A stretch of 64,000 nucleotides of DNA from Pseudomonas sp. HR96 (GTDB lineage: Bacteria > Pseudomonadota > Gammaproteobacteria > Pseudomonadales > Pseudomonadaceae), in assembly GCF_034059295.1 (NCBI RefSeq), contig NZ_CP139141.1, positions 1,347,001 through 1,411,000 of the forward strand, written 5' to 3'. The notes beneath the pieces are model-generated. The model worked only from the letters and a program-made list of their open reading frames with translations. It made no database searches and was not told the DNA's origin. The position numbers and the translations under genes are program-made. Shown in pieces: positions 37,428 through 46,584 of this stretch. How positions within the stretch are numbered: position 1 is the first letter of the stretch; each line of letters opens with the position of its first letter.

Positions 37428-38105
37428 ATGACCACCTTGCTGGCCCTGGACACCGCCACCGAAGCTTGCTCCGTGGCCTTGCTGCATGACGGCAAGGTAC
37501 TGAGCCACTATGAGGTGATCCCGCGGCTGCACGCGCAGAAGTTGCTGCCAATGATCCAGCAATTGCTGGGCGAGGCGGGGATTGCATTGTCGGCGGTGGA
37601 CGCCATCGCCTTCGGCCGCGGCCCTGGAGCGTTCACCGGCGTGCGCATCGCCATCGGCGTGGTCCAGGGCCTGGCGTTCGCCCTCGAGCGGCCGGTGCTG
37701 GCGGTGTCCAACCTGGCCCTGCTGGCCCAGCGCGCCTGGCGCGAGCACGGCGCCGCGCAGGTGGCCGCTGCCATCGACGCGCGCATGGATGAAGTGTACT
37801 GGGGCTGCTACCGCGAGCAGGCGGGCGAGATGCGACTGGTCGGCGAAGAAGCCGTGCTGGCGCCACCAGCGGTGGCCTTGCCTGACGATGCGACCGGTCA
37901 ATGGTTCGGTGCCGGCACCGGCTGGGGCTATGCTGAACGTCTGGCAGTGCAGCCGTCGGCGGTGGATGCCAGCCTGCTACCCCATGCCCTCGACCTGCTG
38001 ACCCTTGGCCAGTTCGCCTGGGAGCGCGGCGAAGGGGTGGCGGCAGATTTCGCTCAACCGGTCTATCTGCGGGACAAGGTTGCCGTGGCAAAAGCGCAGA
38101 AATAA
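37428..38105 (+). CDS. tsaB: tRNA t6A biosynthesis protein TsaB
   Basis: Scaffold partner of TsaD and TsaE in making threonylcarbamoyl-adenosine at position 37 of ANN-decoding tRNAs (225 aa). N-terminal ASKHA fold starts LLALDTATEACSVALLHDG; the GRGPGAFTGVRIAIGVVQGLA segment (about 63-83) is diagnostic of TsaB. Start: ATG at 37428. tcdA, which converts t6A to cyclic t6A, also lies in this window at 51977. Confidence 0.95.
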   Translation: MTTLLALDTATEACSVALLHDGKVLSHYEVIPRLHAQKLLPMIQQLLGEAGIALSAVDAIAFGRGPGAFTGVRIAIGVVQGLAFALERPVLAVSNLALLAQRAWREHGAAQVAAAIDARMDEVYWGCYREQAGEMRLVGEEAVLAPPAVALPDDATGQWFGAGTGWGYAERLAVQPSAVDASLLPHALDLLTLGQFAWERGEGVAADFAQPVYLRDKVAVAKAQK

Positions 38106-38234
38106 CCGCCATTTTTGACGTATCTTCGTTATATAGCCGCAACTGCCGAAAAAAAAACCGGTGATTCATCGGCTCGATGTGACCTGCGGCAAACCTTTTG
38201 CAATACTTGCGGTCTAGTTATCAATCGGGTAATT

Positions 38235-38256
38235 GCGTCGCGTGCTACCGCGACGC
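38235..38256. other. Hairpin upstream of the 99-aa gene
   Basis: GCGTCGCG-TGCTAC-CGCGACGC: perfect 8-bp arms in the 184-base gap after tsaB, 34 bases before the next start codon. Possible leader hairpin, operator or tsaB terminator without U tract; nothing else distinctive in this gap. Confidence 0.4.
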
Positions 38257-38289
38257 TAGATTGCCATCACTGATACCGAGACGTAGCTG

Positions 38290-38589
38290 ATGCGCATAGA
38301 CGGCCTGTCCACTTCTTCGTACCCCATCAAGCGCAAGCCTCGCAAGGCGGCTGCGCGGGTGGAAGACGATATCGAAGATGGCGAAGTGGTCTTCGAAGGC
38401 ATGGGCGAGATCGTCCGACCGCGCTCCGGCGGGGGTGGCAACGTTACCAATCTGCCGGCCCGTCAGCAGGATCTGTTGTTCCAGCGCGCCATGAGCCGCA
38501 CCGCCGCCCACGCCTTGGCCAGCTACATGACCACCTCGAGCTTCGTCGATTGGGACATGGAAGTGCTGGGGCTGGACGTGCACATCTAA
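38290..38589 (+). CDS. Conserved hypothetical protein, 99 aa
   Basis: Small soluble protein, basic at the start (YPIKRKPRKAAAR), acidic in the middle (VEDDIEDGEVVFEGMGEI), with a helical end (LLFQRAMSRTAAHALASYMTT) and a C-terminus rich in hydrophobic residues. I do not recognise a named domain. It sits between tsaB and the DUF72 gene, 17 bases upstream of the latter, so probably co-transcribed. Codon use resembles its neighbours, which supports a real gene. Confidence 0.7.
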   Translation: MRIDGLSTSSYPIKRKPRKAAARVEDDIEDGEVVFEGMGEIVRPRSGGGGNVTNLPARQQDLLFQRAMSRTAAHALASYMTTSSFVDWDMEVLGLDVHI

Positions 38590-38606
38590 GGGGTACGCAG
38601 CTGAGC

Positions 38607-39473
38607 GTGCCACCATCGCCTGGACTTCCCTATTTCATTGGCTGCCCGTCGTGGAGCGAAAGCGCCTGGCGCGGATCGCTGTACCCGGCCGATGCGGGTT
38701 CCGGCGAGTTTCTCGAACTGTACTGCCGGGTCTTCAACGCCGTTGAAGGCAATACCACGTTCTACGCGCGGCCGTCGCCCGCCGTGGTCGAGCGTTGGGC
38801 GCAGGCGTTCCCCAGGCACTTTCGTTTCACCGCTAAATTTCCCCGGGAAATCAGCCATGGTGGCGATCTGAGCCAGCAGCTGGCAGCCGCCGAGACCTTT
38901 GCCGCGCTGCTCGCGCCCCTGGGGAGCCGGGTGGCGCCGTTCTGGTTGCAGCTGCCAGCATCCTTCGGCCCGCAGCGCTTGAACGAATTGCAGTCCTTTA
39001 TCGAGGGCTGGCAGCGCCCCTTGGCAATCGAAGTTCGCCACCCGGCCTTTTTCGCCCGAGGCGAAGAGGAGCGCCAACTCAACCGGCTGCTGCTGGCCCA
39101 CGGGGTGGAGCGCATTTGTCTGGATTCACGGCCATTGTTCAGCTGTGTGAGCACTGACCCGGCTGTGCTGCATGCGCAATCGAAGAAGCCGCGCGTGCCG
39201 CCTCGGCCCACGGCCTTCAGCCAGGCGCCCCAAGTGCGTTTCATCGGCGGTCCCGACCTGGCAGCCAACGACCACTACCTCGGCCAATGGCTGGACAAGG
39301 TGGCCGGTTGGATAGAGCAGGGGCGCACGCCCTATGTGTTCCTGCACACTCCGGACAACCACCTGGCGGCAGCCCAGGCGCGGCGCTTTCACGAACAGCT
39401 GATGCAACGCCTGCCGGGGCTGGCGGCGTTGCCGCAGATCGACCTGGCGGTGCAGCAGCTGGATCTGCTCTAG
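38607..39473 (+). CDS. DUF72 (YecE-like) TIM-barrel protein
   Basis: Protein of 288 aa of the DUF72 family, a TIM-barrel fold with unknown function. Typical features are the opening YFIGCPSWSESAWRGSLYP, EGNTTFYARPS, FRFTAKFPREISH and the histidine-containing ends. Start: GTG at 38607 is the most plausible; the frame is open 19 codons further up into the previous gene, and AAGGGG lies 12 bases before. An upstream start remains possible. Confidence 0.82.
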   Translation: MPPSPGLPYFIGCPSWSESAWRGSLYPADAGSGEFLELYCRVFNAVEGNTTFYARPSPAVVERWAQAFPRHFRFTAKFPREISHGGDLSQQLAAAETFAALLAPLGSRVAPFWLQLPASFGPQRLNELQSFIEGWQRPLAIEVRHPAFFARGEEERQLNRLLLAHGVERICLDSRPLFSCVSTDPAVLHAQSKKPRVPPRPTAFSQAPQVRFIGGPDLAANDHYLGQWLDKVAGWIEQGRTPYVFLHTPDNHLAAAQARRFHEQLMQRLPGLAALPQIDLAVQQLDLL

Positions 39474-39490
39474 CGGCTTGAGGGGAGCGC

Positions 39491-40177
39491 ATGCCCATGG
39501 GCAAATGGCTGGCGTTGGCGATATTGACGATGTTGGCGCTGGCACTGTGGCAGGGCTGGCTCAGGCCGCCGCCCGCCTGGAATCCCTGGTCGCCGCTGGA
39601 TTTGCGGGAACCGGCGAACGCCCTGACCCGCTGGAAGCTGGCACGGCTGCGCCACCAGCCCCAGCTGTGCGCTGCGGCGCTGGCCACGTCGACCTTGAAA
39701 TATCATGCCCAGGCCGACACCCCGGGGCCTTGCCCCTTGAGCGATGTAGTGCGGGTGAGTGGTGGTGAGCAGGCCCTGAGCAGCAGCTTCATCGCCAGTT
39801 GCCCGATGGCGGTGGCGTTCGCCCTGTTCAGCCAGAACGCCGTACAGCCGGCGGCGCAGCGGGTGTTCGGCCAGGCGGTTGCGCGCATCGATCACCTCGG
39901 CAGTTTTGCCTGCCGCAATATTTATGGGCGCGTTGACGCCCGGCGCAGCCTGCACGCGAGCGCCAATGCCATCGACATCGCCGGTTTTCGCATGGCTGAT
40001 GGTCGGCAGATCTCGGTGTTGCACGATTGGGGGCAGGACACGCCCGCCGGGCGCTTCCTGCGCGAGGTGCGCGACGGCGCCTGTGACAGTTTCGGCACGG
40101 TGCTGGGGCCGGACTACAATGCCGCCCATCGCAATCATCTGCACATGGATACGGCAGGCTGGGCACTGTGCCGATAA
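39491..40177 (+). CDS. Extensin-like family protein, membrane-anchored
   Basis: 228-aa protein with an N-terminal membrane anchor (about 5-22) and a periplasmic 'extensin-like C-terminal' domain. This bacterial family resembles zinc-dependent DD-peptidases of the VanY/MepA kind: the ordered residues HASANAIDI (around 153) and HRNHLHMD near the C-terminus match the expected metal ligands, and conserved cysteines flank them (CPL, CP, FACRN, CDS, CR). Cell-wall processing is therefore a reasonable inference, despite the plant-derived name. Start: ATG at 39491 after GAGGGGAG; ATG at 39497 is also possible. Convergent with the next gene. Confidence 0.8.
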   Translation: MPMGKWLALAILTMLALALWQGWLRPPPAWNPWSPLDLREPANALTRWKLARLRHQPQLCAAALATSTLKYHAQADTPGPCPLSDVVRVSGGEQALSSSFIASCPMAVAFALFSQNAVQPAAQRVFGQAVARIDHLGSFACRNIYGRVDARRSLHASANAIDIAGFRMADGRQISVLHDWGQDTPAGRFLREVRDGACDSFGTVLGPDYNAAHRNHLHMDTAGWALCR

Positions 40178-40184
40178 ACCCGCT

Positions 40185-40802
40185 TCAGGCAGCGATGCGG
40201 ATGTTCTGCAGCACCACGGGCGCGGCCCAGTGATGGTCGAAGTCCAGGTCGGTTTGCTGGCGGGCCAGGGTCTGGCTGTCGAAAGGCTCTGCGGGCTTGT
40301 CGGCAAGGTCCCATTCGAACTCGGCGATCGGCAGGTTGAGCGGGCGCGGGCGCGGCGCAGGGCCAGGTTCCGGCAATGGCTGGCCGGCGTTCAAGACGAT
40401 GGGGCGCACCCAGCCGCTTTCGAAGTCGAGCTGCTTCTGCTGCGCGACGAGCTCTTCGCTGGAAAATGGCGGGGCGGCCTTCTCGAGCAGTTCGGTGTCG
40501 AACTCGGCGATCGGCAGGAACAGTGGCTCGGCGGGCTTGACCTCGGTACCCTTGACGTCGCACAGACGCTGCGCATTGATCTGCGCCAGCCAGTCGCTGC
40601 CGGCGGTAGGCTCGGCGGCGGGATCGGTGACGGCAGGGGTGGCAGCAGCGTCAGTGCTGGTCTCACCGTGCTGCTCTTGCATCGCGCGGGCGAAAAAATC
40701 CTGCCACAGGTGGCTGACGCCGCCCAGGGCCTGGGTATTTTTCAGGGCATAGTCGCCTACAGGCGAGATATAACCGAGCGATGTAGGTTGCAGGTTTGAC
40801 AT
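40185..40802 (-). CDS. Hypothetical protein with tandem 50-residue repeat
   Basis: 205-aa acidic protein, no signal or membrane segment, function unknown to me. The second half is two copies of one unit: LPIAEFDTELLEKAAPPFSS... and LPIAEFEWDLADKPAEPFDS..., each ending QQ-x-x-LDF-x-x-x-W-x-x-PIVL-like. A Pro/Arg-rich spacer separates them (PLPEPGPAPRPRPLN). A Thr/Ala-rich linker precedes them. Start: ATG at 40802 (MSNLQPTSLGY); the frame reaches ten codons further up. Divergent from rsmJ. Confidence 0.7.
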   Translation of the reverse strand: MSNLQPTSLGYISPVGDYALKNTQALGGVSHLWQDFFARAMQEQHGETSTDAAATPAVTDPAAEPTAGSDWLAQINAQRLCDVKGTEVKPAEPLFLPIAEFDTELLEKAAPPFSSEELVAQQKQLDFESGWVRPIVLNAGQPLPEPGPAPRPRPLNLPIAEFEWDLADKPAEPFDSQTLARQQTDLDFDHHWAAPVVLQNIRIAA

Positions 40803-40900
40803 GGCGGTCGCTGCGAGCAGGTGGAAGGTCAATGTCCGGATACCTGGCTTATCGGCGAGTGCGGCAATTCTTTTAATTTTTTTTGTATGGGATTTGACCG

Positions 40901-41680
40901 GTGGAGTACCAGGCGCACAGTCGTATAGAAGTTCAGGCGCTCGGCCTGGGCAACCAGCCAGCGGCCCAGGCCTGGGCGCAGCGCCTGGGGCTGGCCTTGC
41001 AGGTGGACAACGCCGAGTTTGCCTTGCAGGCCACCGACCAGGGCCTGCAGCTGCAGCAGCTGGGCGACGATGCGCCGGGGCCGGTACGAGTTGACTTTCT
41101 CGAGGGCGGCGCAGCGCACCGCCGTCTGTTCGGTGGCGGCAGCGGGCAGATGATCGCCAAGGCCGTGGGCTTGCAGCCGGGGGTCAGGCCGCGAGTGCTG
41201 GATGCGACGGCCGGGCTGGGCAAGGACGCATTCGTGCTGGCCACGCTGGGTTGCCAGGTCAGCCTGATCGAACGCCAGCCGATCATCGCCGCGCTGCTCG
41301 AGGATGGCCTGCGGCGCGCCGCAGGTGACCCGCAAGTGGCGCTGATCATGCAGCGCATGCGCCTGCTGGCAGGCAATTCCATCGAACTGCTGGGCAACTG
41401 GAGCGACGAGCCGCCGCAGGTGATCTACCTGGACCCGATGTTCCCCCACCGCGAAAAGAGCGCGCTGGTGAAAAAGGAAATGCGCCTGTTCCGCCCCCTG
41501 GTCGGCGACGATCTCGACGCCCCGGCCCTGCTGGCCGCCGCGCTGGCCCTGGCCAGCCACAGGGTGGTGGTCAAGCGCCCGCGCAAGGCTCCCTGCATCG
41601 AGGGCGCCAAGCCCTCACATACGCTGGAAGGCAAATCGAGCCGCTACGATATCTATGCGAAGAAGGCGCTCAAGGGCTGA
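40901..41680 (+). CDS. rsmJ: 16S rRNA (guanine1516-N2)-methyltransferase
   Basis: Methylates G1516 of 16S rRNA (259 aa). The SAM-binding motif [15 protein letters not shown] (about 98-112), acidic loop LIERQPI and catalytic YLDPMFPHR (about 175-183) identify RsmJ. Start: GTG at 40901 ([10 protein letters not shown]), with no clear ribosome-binding site but no better alternative in frame. Ends 13 bases from the convergent DUF4197 gene. Confidence 0.92.
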   Translation: MEYQAHSRIEVQALGLGNQPAAQAWAQRLGLALQVDNAEFALQATDQGLQLQQLGDDAPGPVRVDFLEGGAAHRRLFGGGSGQMIAKAVGLQPGVRPRVLDATAGLGKDAFVLATLGCQVSLIERQPIIAALLEDGLRRAAGDPQVALIMQRMRLLAGNSIELLGNWSDEPPQVIYLDPMFPHREKSALVKKEMRLFRPLVGDDLDAPALLAAALALASHRVVVKRPRKAPCIEGAKPSHTLEGKSSRYDIYAKKALKG

Positions 41681-41693
41681 ACGCCTGGGCGCA

Positions 41694-42383
41694 TCACAAC
41701 GCGCCAAACACCTGCTTGGCCAGGCTGGTGGCGGCTGCCGCCGGGTTGGCGCGGATGGTTTCTTCCTGTTTGGCGATCATCTTGAACAGGCCGTCCAGGG
41801 CTTTTTCGGTCACGTAGCCCTCGACGTTGGCGTCCTTGCTGTCGACCACGCCCAGGCTCGCGGCCTGGCCGGCGAAGTTGTTGTACTTCTGCGCCACGCC
41901 GACCTTGTCGGTGGCCTGTTTGACGATCGGCAGGAATTTCGCGCGAATCTGCTCGCGGCTGGTCTTGCTCAGGTACTCGGTGGCCGAGTCCTTGCCACCG
42001 GTGAGGATGCCCTTGGCATCGCTGAGGGTCATTTTCTTCACGGCGTCCACCAGCAGCGCCTGGGCCTGCGGCATGGCCGCTTCTGCCGCCTGGTTCATGC
42101 TGGTTTCCAGGGCCTGCACCTGCGCGCCCATGCCCAGTTTCTCCATGGTCTTGGCCACCTTGCCCAGCTTGCCCGGCAGTTCGATGCGCACCTCGGGGTT
42201 GTTGCTGAAGCCGCCCGGCACGCCCAGCTGCTGCACCGCCACCTGGGCGCCTTGGGTGAGGGCGTCCTTGAGGCCGCCACCGGCCTGCTGTTGCGACAGG
42301 CTGGAGAGAGAGGCGGCCAGCACATTGGCAGACAACAGCAAACCGGCACACAGCCCGGTGACAAACAGGGAACGACGAATCAT
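41694..42383 (-). CDS. DUF4197 periplasmic protein
   Basis: 229-aa secreted protein of unknown function. Sec signal peptide (MIRRSLFVTGLCAGLLLSANVLA-A) and a helical DUF4197 body with its typical GGLKDALTQGAQVAV and DSKDANVEGYVTEKALDGLF motifs. It follows the YbaY-like lipoprotein after 30 bases in the same direction and is probably co-transcribed. Confidence 0.85.
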   Translation of the reverse strand: MIRRSLFVTGLCAGLLLSANVLAASLSSLSQQQAGGGLKDALTQGAQVAVQQLGVPGGFSNNPEVRIELPGKLGKVAKTMEKLGMGAQVQALETSMNQAAEAAMPQAQALLVDAVKKMTLSDAKGILTGGKDSATEYLSKTSREQIRAKFLPIVKQATDKVGVAQKYNNFAGQAASLGVVDSKDANVEGYVTEKALDGLFKMIAKQEETIRANPAAAATSLAKQVFGAL

Positions 42384-42413
42384 GAGTGAATCCTTGAGCA
42401 GTCAGAAGAACGG

Positions 42414-42806
42414 TTATTGCGCCAGGTCCACGCGGATGCGCAATGGCTGTGGGTCCTGACTGTTCAACTGTACGTCATGGCGCTCGGTGGTGACGAATAA
42501 CAAATGCCCCTGCGCCTCGATTCGCGCACTCACGGCATAGCGATGGCCGGCTTTGACGTCGTTTCGGTTGTACTGCAGGTGGAAGGGGATCGGCACCTGG
42601 CCGGTGATCGGGCCGTCGTATTCGGCCAGGGCGATGGCCGGCGCGTCGGCCAGCGACACGTCCTGCAACTTGACGTTGAGGGTCGCCGAAGGCGGCAGGG
42701 CCAGGCGCTGCAGGTAGACGACTTCACCGTCGAGGCTGGCCTTGGGGGCGAACGTCGAGCAGCCGCCGAGGGTCAGCGCGCAGGCCAGGAGCAGGGTCTT
42801 ATGCAT
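42414..42806 (-). CDS. YbaY/YscW-like lipoprotein
   Basis: 130-aa lipoprotein. Lipobox LGGC with lipidated Cys16; mature part is a beta-sandwich of the YbaY family (VEVVYLQRLALPP... DVSLADAPAIALAEYDG), also seen in the T3SS pilotin YscW. Start: ATG at 42806; a GTG four codons upstream is possible. It lies 90 bases downstream of plsB. No secretion system is nearby, so an envelope housekeeping role is likelier than a pilotin. Confidence 0.8.
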   Translation of the reverse strand: MHKTLLLACALTLGGCSTFAPKASLDGEVVYLQRLALPPSATLNVKLQDVSLADAPAIALAEYDGPITGQVPIPFHLQYNRNDVKAGHRYAVSARIEAQGHLLFVTTERHDVQLNSQDPQPLRIRVDLAQ

Positions 42807-42896
42807 GGGAGGTACCACCGAAGCGTGAGGGATACCTCTGAGGCTAGCGCATTTTCCTGGAGGAATTTTCTGAAAGATGTGTGAGGGCGACGCGGG

Positions 42897-45380
42897 TTAA
42901 ATGACCACCTCGGCTTCGTCCCCCCGGTGCAGCGCCACCTGACGGATCGACAGCCTGATCTCCGCTGGCAGCACGCGCTTGGCCGCGCCTTCGGCCAGTT
43001 CGCCCAAGGCTGGGTGATAGCCCAGTCTGCCGTCCTCGTTGCGCCGCAGCACGCCTTGTTCGAGCAGGGTCTGGATGAAATGGCGGAACAGGCTCTTGTC
43101 GAAGAACTCCGGGGCGTTGAGGCCGTGCAGTATCGACAGGCGCTGGGCCATGACCACGCAGAGGTTCTCCAGGGCCTGGGCGTCGAGGCTGTCCTGGCCG
43201 CTGTTGAGCAGCAGCGAGGTGGCCATGTAGAAGCGCTGCAAGGTCTGCGCGATGGCCCGCGACAGCAGGGTCAGCAGCACGAAGTGCCGCGAACTCGGCG
43301 CCGGGCGCAGATACACGCCGTTGTCGTAGCGCAGCAGCCCCTGTTCGACCAGGGCCAGCAGCCACTGATCGACCACTTCGTCCAGCGCTTGCACCTCCCA
43401 TCTCAGGAACAGCTCGGCTTGCAGGTAAGGGTAGAGCGCGCGGGTGTAGCGCAGGATCTGCTCGCGGCTCATGCGCGAGGTGCTCTGGAAGAAGCATGCC
43501 AGCAAGGATGGCAGGGCAAAGATGTGCAGCACGTTGTTGCGGTAGTAGGTCATCAGCACCGCGTGCTGCTCGTCCAGGTAGAGGATCCGCCCCAGGGCAT
43601 CGCTCTGCTCGCTGAGCAGGTTCATGCCCAGCACGTGGTCGATCAGCGCCTTGCCGTCACCTTCGGGCAAGGTGGTGTGCGGCGAGTAGGGTACCTGGCG
43701 CAGCAGGCCCAGGTAGAGGTCCAGCACGCGGGTCAGGGCGCGCTCGTCCAGGGCCAGCCTGCTGGTGGCCAGCAGCGCTGTGGCCACCAGGTTGACCGGG
43801 TTGATCGCCGCCGCCTCGTTGATGCGCCGGGCCACGCTCAGGCCTAGTTGCTGGGTGGCCGCGTTCAGCCAGGCCGGCTTGAAGTCGGCGGCCTGAGGCT
43901 GGTCGCGCCAGCCCGGCTGTTGGCCGTCGAGGAACTGCGCCAGGCGAATCGGTTCGCCGAAGTTGACCGCCACCTGGCCGAAGCGCTGCTTGAGCGCGCC
44001 GAAGACCTTGAAGATGTCGAAGATCGATTCCTTCTTCTTGCTTGCGCCGCGCAACTCGCCCAGGTAGGTGCGGCCCTCCAGCACGCGCTCATAGCCAATG
44101 TACACCGGCACGAACACCACGGGCATGCCTGACGAGCGCAGAAAGCTGCGCACGGTGATCGCCAGCATGCCGGTCTTGGGCTGCAGCATGCGCCCGGTCC
44201 GCGAGCGGCCGCCCTCGACGAAATACTCCACCGGGAAGCCCTTGCTGAACAAGGTGTGCAGGTACTCGTTGAACACCGCCGTGTACAGCGGGTTGCCTTT
44301 GAAGGTACGGCGCATGAAGAACGCGCCGCCGCGACGCAGCAGGCTGCCGATTACCGGCATGTTGAGGTTGATCCCGGCGGCGATGTGCGGCGGGGTCAGG
44401 CCGTTGCGAAACAGCAGGTAGCTGAGCAGCAGGTAGTCGATATGGCTGCGGTGGCAGGGTACGTAGATGATTTCGTGGCCCTGGGCGACCTGCTGCACGC
44501 CCTCCAGGTTGTTGACCTTGATGCCGTCGTAGATCTTGTTCCAGAACCAGCTGAGCACCACTTCGAGGAAGCGGATCGCCGTGTAGGTGTAGTCCGAAGC
44601 GATCTCGTTGCCGTAGTGCAGGGCCTTGGCCTGAGCCTTTTCCACAGACACATTCTCGCGCTGGGCTTGGCTGGCGATCGCCTCGCGCACCTGCGGGGCG
44701 TGGACCAGGCCCTTGACCAGGTGGCGACGGTGCGAGATGTCCGGGCCGATGACGGCGGTCTTCAGGTGGCGAAAATGCACCCGCAGCAGGCGCTGGGTCA
44801 TGCGCACGGTGCGCTCGTGGCCTTTGTTCTGCTGCACCAGCTCGCGCAGATGGATCGGTGCGGAGAACTGCACGCGGGTCTTGCGCCCCAGGATCAGGAT
44901 GCTGACCAGCCGCCGCAGGCGCCCGGTGACGGCCCAGCTGTCGGCGAACAGCAGCTTCCACGGACTCGACTCGCTGGCCGGCGATTGACCCCAGAACACG
45001 CTCACCGGAATGATCTGGGCGTCCTGCGCGGCGTCTTCGCCGAGCACCGAGACCAGCCGCTCCAAGGCCGGCGGAGCACCGCGCTTGTCCTGGCGGCCTA
45101 GCCAGTCGGGGCCTGGGGTGAGGTAGAAGAACGCCGCCGGCTCCATCAGCCCGCCCACCGCCACGGGCAGCACCGGGCGCGGCAGGCCGGCCTTGCTGCA
45201 CTCATGGTCGAGCACCGCCAGTTCGCTCAAGGATGGCGAGGGCAGGGCGTAGAACACCGGACGTCTGCGGTCCAGTTCCAGGTTGAACGAGGACTGATTG
45301 ATGGTCTCGGAACGCACCCAAACGTACAGCAGGCGGCGCAGGCCGCCGAACAGCATGCGACGCAGCGGCGAGGGACCCAT
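42897..45380 (-). CDS. plsB: Glycerol-3-phosphate acyltransferase PlsB
   Basis: First acylation step of phospholipid synthesis at the inner membrane (827 aa). The HX4D catalytic motif is His310 and Asp315 in [13 protein letters not shown]; the downstream acceptor motifs GAFFMRR and [11 protein letters not shown] are present. Start: ATG at 45380, overlapping the stop of the upstream small gene by one base (TGATG). Size and motifs are those of the long PlsB of E. coli and Pseudomonas, not the short PlsY type. Confidence 0.96.
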   Translation of the reverse strand: MGPSPLRRMLFGGLRRLLYVWVRSETINQSSFNLELDRRRPVFYALPSPSLSELAVLDHECSKAGLPRPVLPVAVGGLMEPAAFFYLTPGPDWLGRQDKRGAPPALERLVSVLGEDAAQDAQIIPVSVFWGQSPASESSPWKLLFADSWAVTGRLRRLVSILILGRKTRVQFSAPIHLRELVQQNKGHERTVRMTQRLLRVHFRHLKTAVIGPDISHRRHLVKGLVHAPQVREAIASQAQRENVSVEKAQAKALHYGNEIASDYTYTAIRFLEVVLSWFWNKIYDGIKVNNLEGVQQVAQGHEIIYVPCHRSHIDYLLLSYLLFRNGLTPPHIAAGINLNMPVIGSLLRRGGAFFMRRTFKGNPLYTAVFNEYLHTLFSKGFPVEYFVEGGRSRTGRMLQPKTGMLAITVRSFLRSSGMPVVFVPVYIGYERVLEGRTYLGELRGASKKKESIFDIFKVFGALKQRFGQVAVNFGEPIRLAQFLDGQQPGWRDQPQAADFKPAWLNAATQQLGLSVARRINEAAAINPVNLVATALLATSRLALDERALTRVLDLYLGLLRQVPYSPHTTLPEGDGKALIDHVLGMNLLSEQSDALGRILYLDEQHAVLMTYYRNNVLHIFALPSLLACFFQSTSRMSREQILRYTRALYPYLQAELFLRWEVQALDEVVDQWLLALVEQGLLRYDNGVYLRPAPSSRHFVLLTLLSRAIAQTLQRFYMATSLLLNSGQDSLDAQALENLCVVMAQRLSILHGLNAPEFFDKSLFRHFIQTLLEQGVLRRNEDGRLGYHPALGELAEGAAKRVLPAEIRLSIRQVALHRGDEAEVVI

Positions 45381-45757
45381 CAGGCGGTGCGCCAGGTGAT
45401 CTCTTCTTCACCGTCGCTGCTGATACGAATCCAGCGGTCGGCGTTTTCTTCACCTTCTTCCTCGACCCAGCTGCCAGGGGCGCAACGCACCTCGACATTG
45501 AGCGCGGCGAAGGCGGCACGGGCGCAGGCGATGTCGTCTTCCCAGGGCGTCTGGTCGCTCTCCAGGTAAAGGCTGTTCCATTTGCCCACGGCCTTCGGCA
45601 GCCAGGTCACCGGTACGCCCCCGGCCACGCATTTGTACGTTTGGCCTTTCTGCTGCCATTCGCTGCACGGGCCCAGCACGGCGCCCAGCCAGGCGGTGAT
45701 TGCCTTGTGGTCGACCTCGGCATCCTTCAGGTAAATCTCGATATCGGGTTGGCGCAT
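45380..45757 (-). CDS. Conserved acidic 125-aa protein upstream of plsB
   Basis: Small soluble protein, [20 protein letters not shown]..., acidic at the C-terminus ([23 protein letters not shown]). I know it as a conserved Pseudomonas hypothetical, without a named domain. Start: ATG at 45757; the frame is open far upstream, but only as a shadow of rlmA. It is coupled to plsB by a one-base stop-start overlap and sits 8 bases after rlmA, so it is translated from the dapE-rlmA-plsB transcript. A role linked to PlsB is only a guess. Confidence 0.78.
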   Translation of the reverse strand: MRQPDIEIYLKDAEVDHKAITAWLGAVLGPCSEWQQKGQTYKCVAGGVPVTWLPKAVGKWNSLYLESDQTPWEDDIACARAAFAALNVEVRCAPGSWVEEEGEENADRWIRISSDGEEEITWRTA

Positions 45758-45765
45758 GCGGGGGC

Positions 45766-46584
45766 TCACTTGACGTCGGACAGCAGAAAATAATCGTAGC
45801 GCATCGATACAGTGACCACGAAGGGTTTGGCCTGTTCGATGACGGCGGCGCGGCGTTCGGCGCTGGCGCGCCAGCCATGGGGGGTCATGGCCAGCAGGTG
45901 TGCGCGCGACTGCGGGTCGATCAGCTTGATCTTGTAGGTCAGGGTCTCGCTGTGGGCCAGGTGCATGCCGGGGGGCACCTGCAACAGATGCTTGTCGTCG
46001 ACGTACTCGCGCACCTCGTCGTACAGCCGCTCGCGCAGCTCCATCAGGTGTTCGCGGGTCGGGCCGACGCGCATCAGTCCGCCGCCCGGGGCCAGCAGGC
46101 GCTTGGCTTCGGTCCAGTCCAGCGGGCTGAAGACGCTGGCGAGAAACTGGCAGCTGGCGTCGGGCAGCGGGATACGCGCCATGCTCGCCACCAGCCAGGT
46201 AACCTGGGGCGCGCGCTTGCACGCACGCTTGACCGCCTCGCGCGAGATGTCCAGGGCGTAGCCCTGCGCGCGCGGCAGCGCCTGGGCGATCTGCGCGGTG
46301 TAATAACCCTCGCCGCAGCCGATGTCCAGCCAGCGCTCGGGCTGGCGTTCGGCGGCCAGTTCGGCCAGGCGCTGCGCCACCGGGGCATAGTGGCCGGCAT
46401 TGAGAAAGTCGCGGCGCGCTTGGACCATGGCCTGGTTGTCACCGGGGTCGCGGCTGTTCTTGTGTTGCACCGGCAGCAGGTTCAGATAGCCTTGGCGGGC
46501 ACGATCGAAACGGTGGCCGGCAGCGCAGACCACGCCGTTTTCGGCGTTGGCCAGGGGAGTCAGGCACAGAGGGCAGGTGAGCAT
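45766..46584 (-). CDS. rlmA: 23S rRNA (guanine745-N1)-methyltransferase RlmA-like
   Basis: RNA methyltransferase of 272 aa. An N-terminal zinc ribbon has ligands Cys4, Cys7, Cys20 and His24 (HRFDRARQGYLNLLP follows, an RlmA hallmark). The class I SAM domain has WLDIGCGEGYYT (about 85-96), YALDISREAV and SVFSPLDW. In gammaproteobacteria this family modifies G745 or, for the RlmA-II branch (TlrB), G748; the Gram-negative RlmA-I is expected here. Overlaps dapE by one base. Confidence 0.88.
   Translation of the reverse strand: MLTCPLCLTPLANAENGVVCAAGHRFDRARQGYLNLLPVQHKNSRDPGDNQAMVQARRDFLNAGHYAPVAQRLAELAAERQPERWLDIGCGEGYYTAQIAQALPRAQGYALDISREAVKRACKRAPQVTWLVASMARIPLPDASCQFLASVFSPLDWTEAKRLLAPGGGLMRVGPTREHLMELRERLYDEVREYVDDKHLLQVPPGMHLAHSETLTYKIKLIDPQSRAHLLAMTPHGWRASAERRAAVIEQAKPFVVTVSMRYDYFLLSDVK

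Noticed and set aside
42414..42806. YbaY/YscW-like lipoprotein as a type III secretion pilotin that could serve the NEL protein
   Set aside because: It lies 11 kb away beside plsB and DUF4197, with no secretion gene near; YbaY-like envelope proteins are common in bacteria without such systems.
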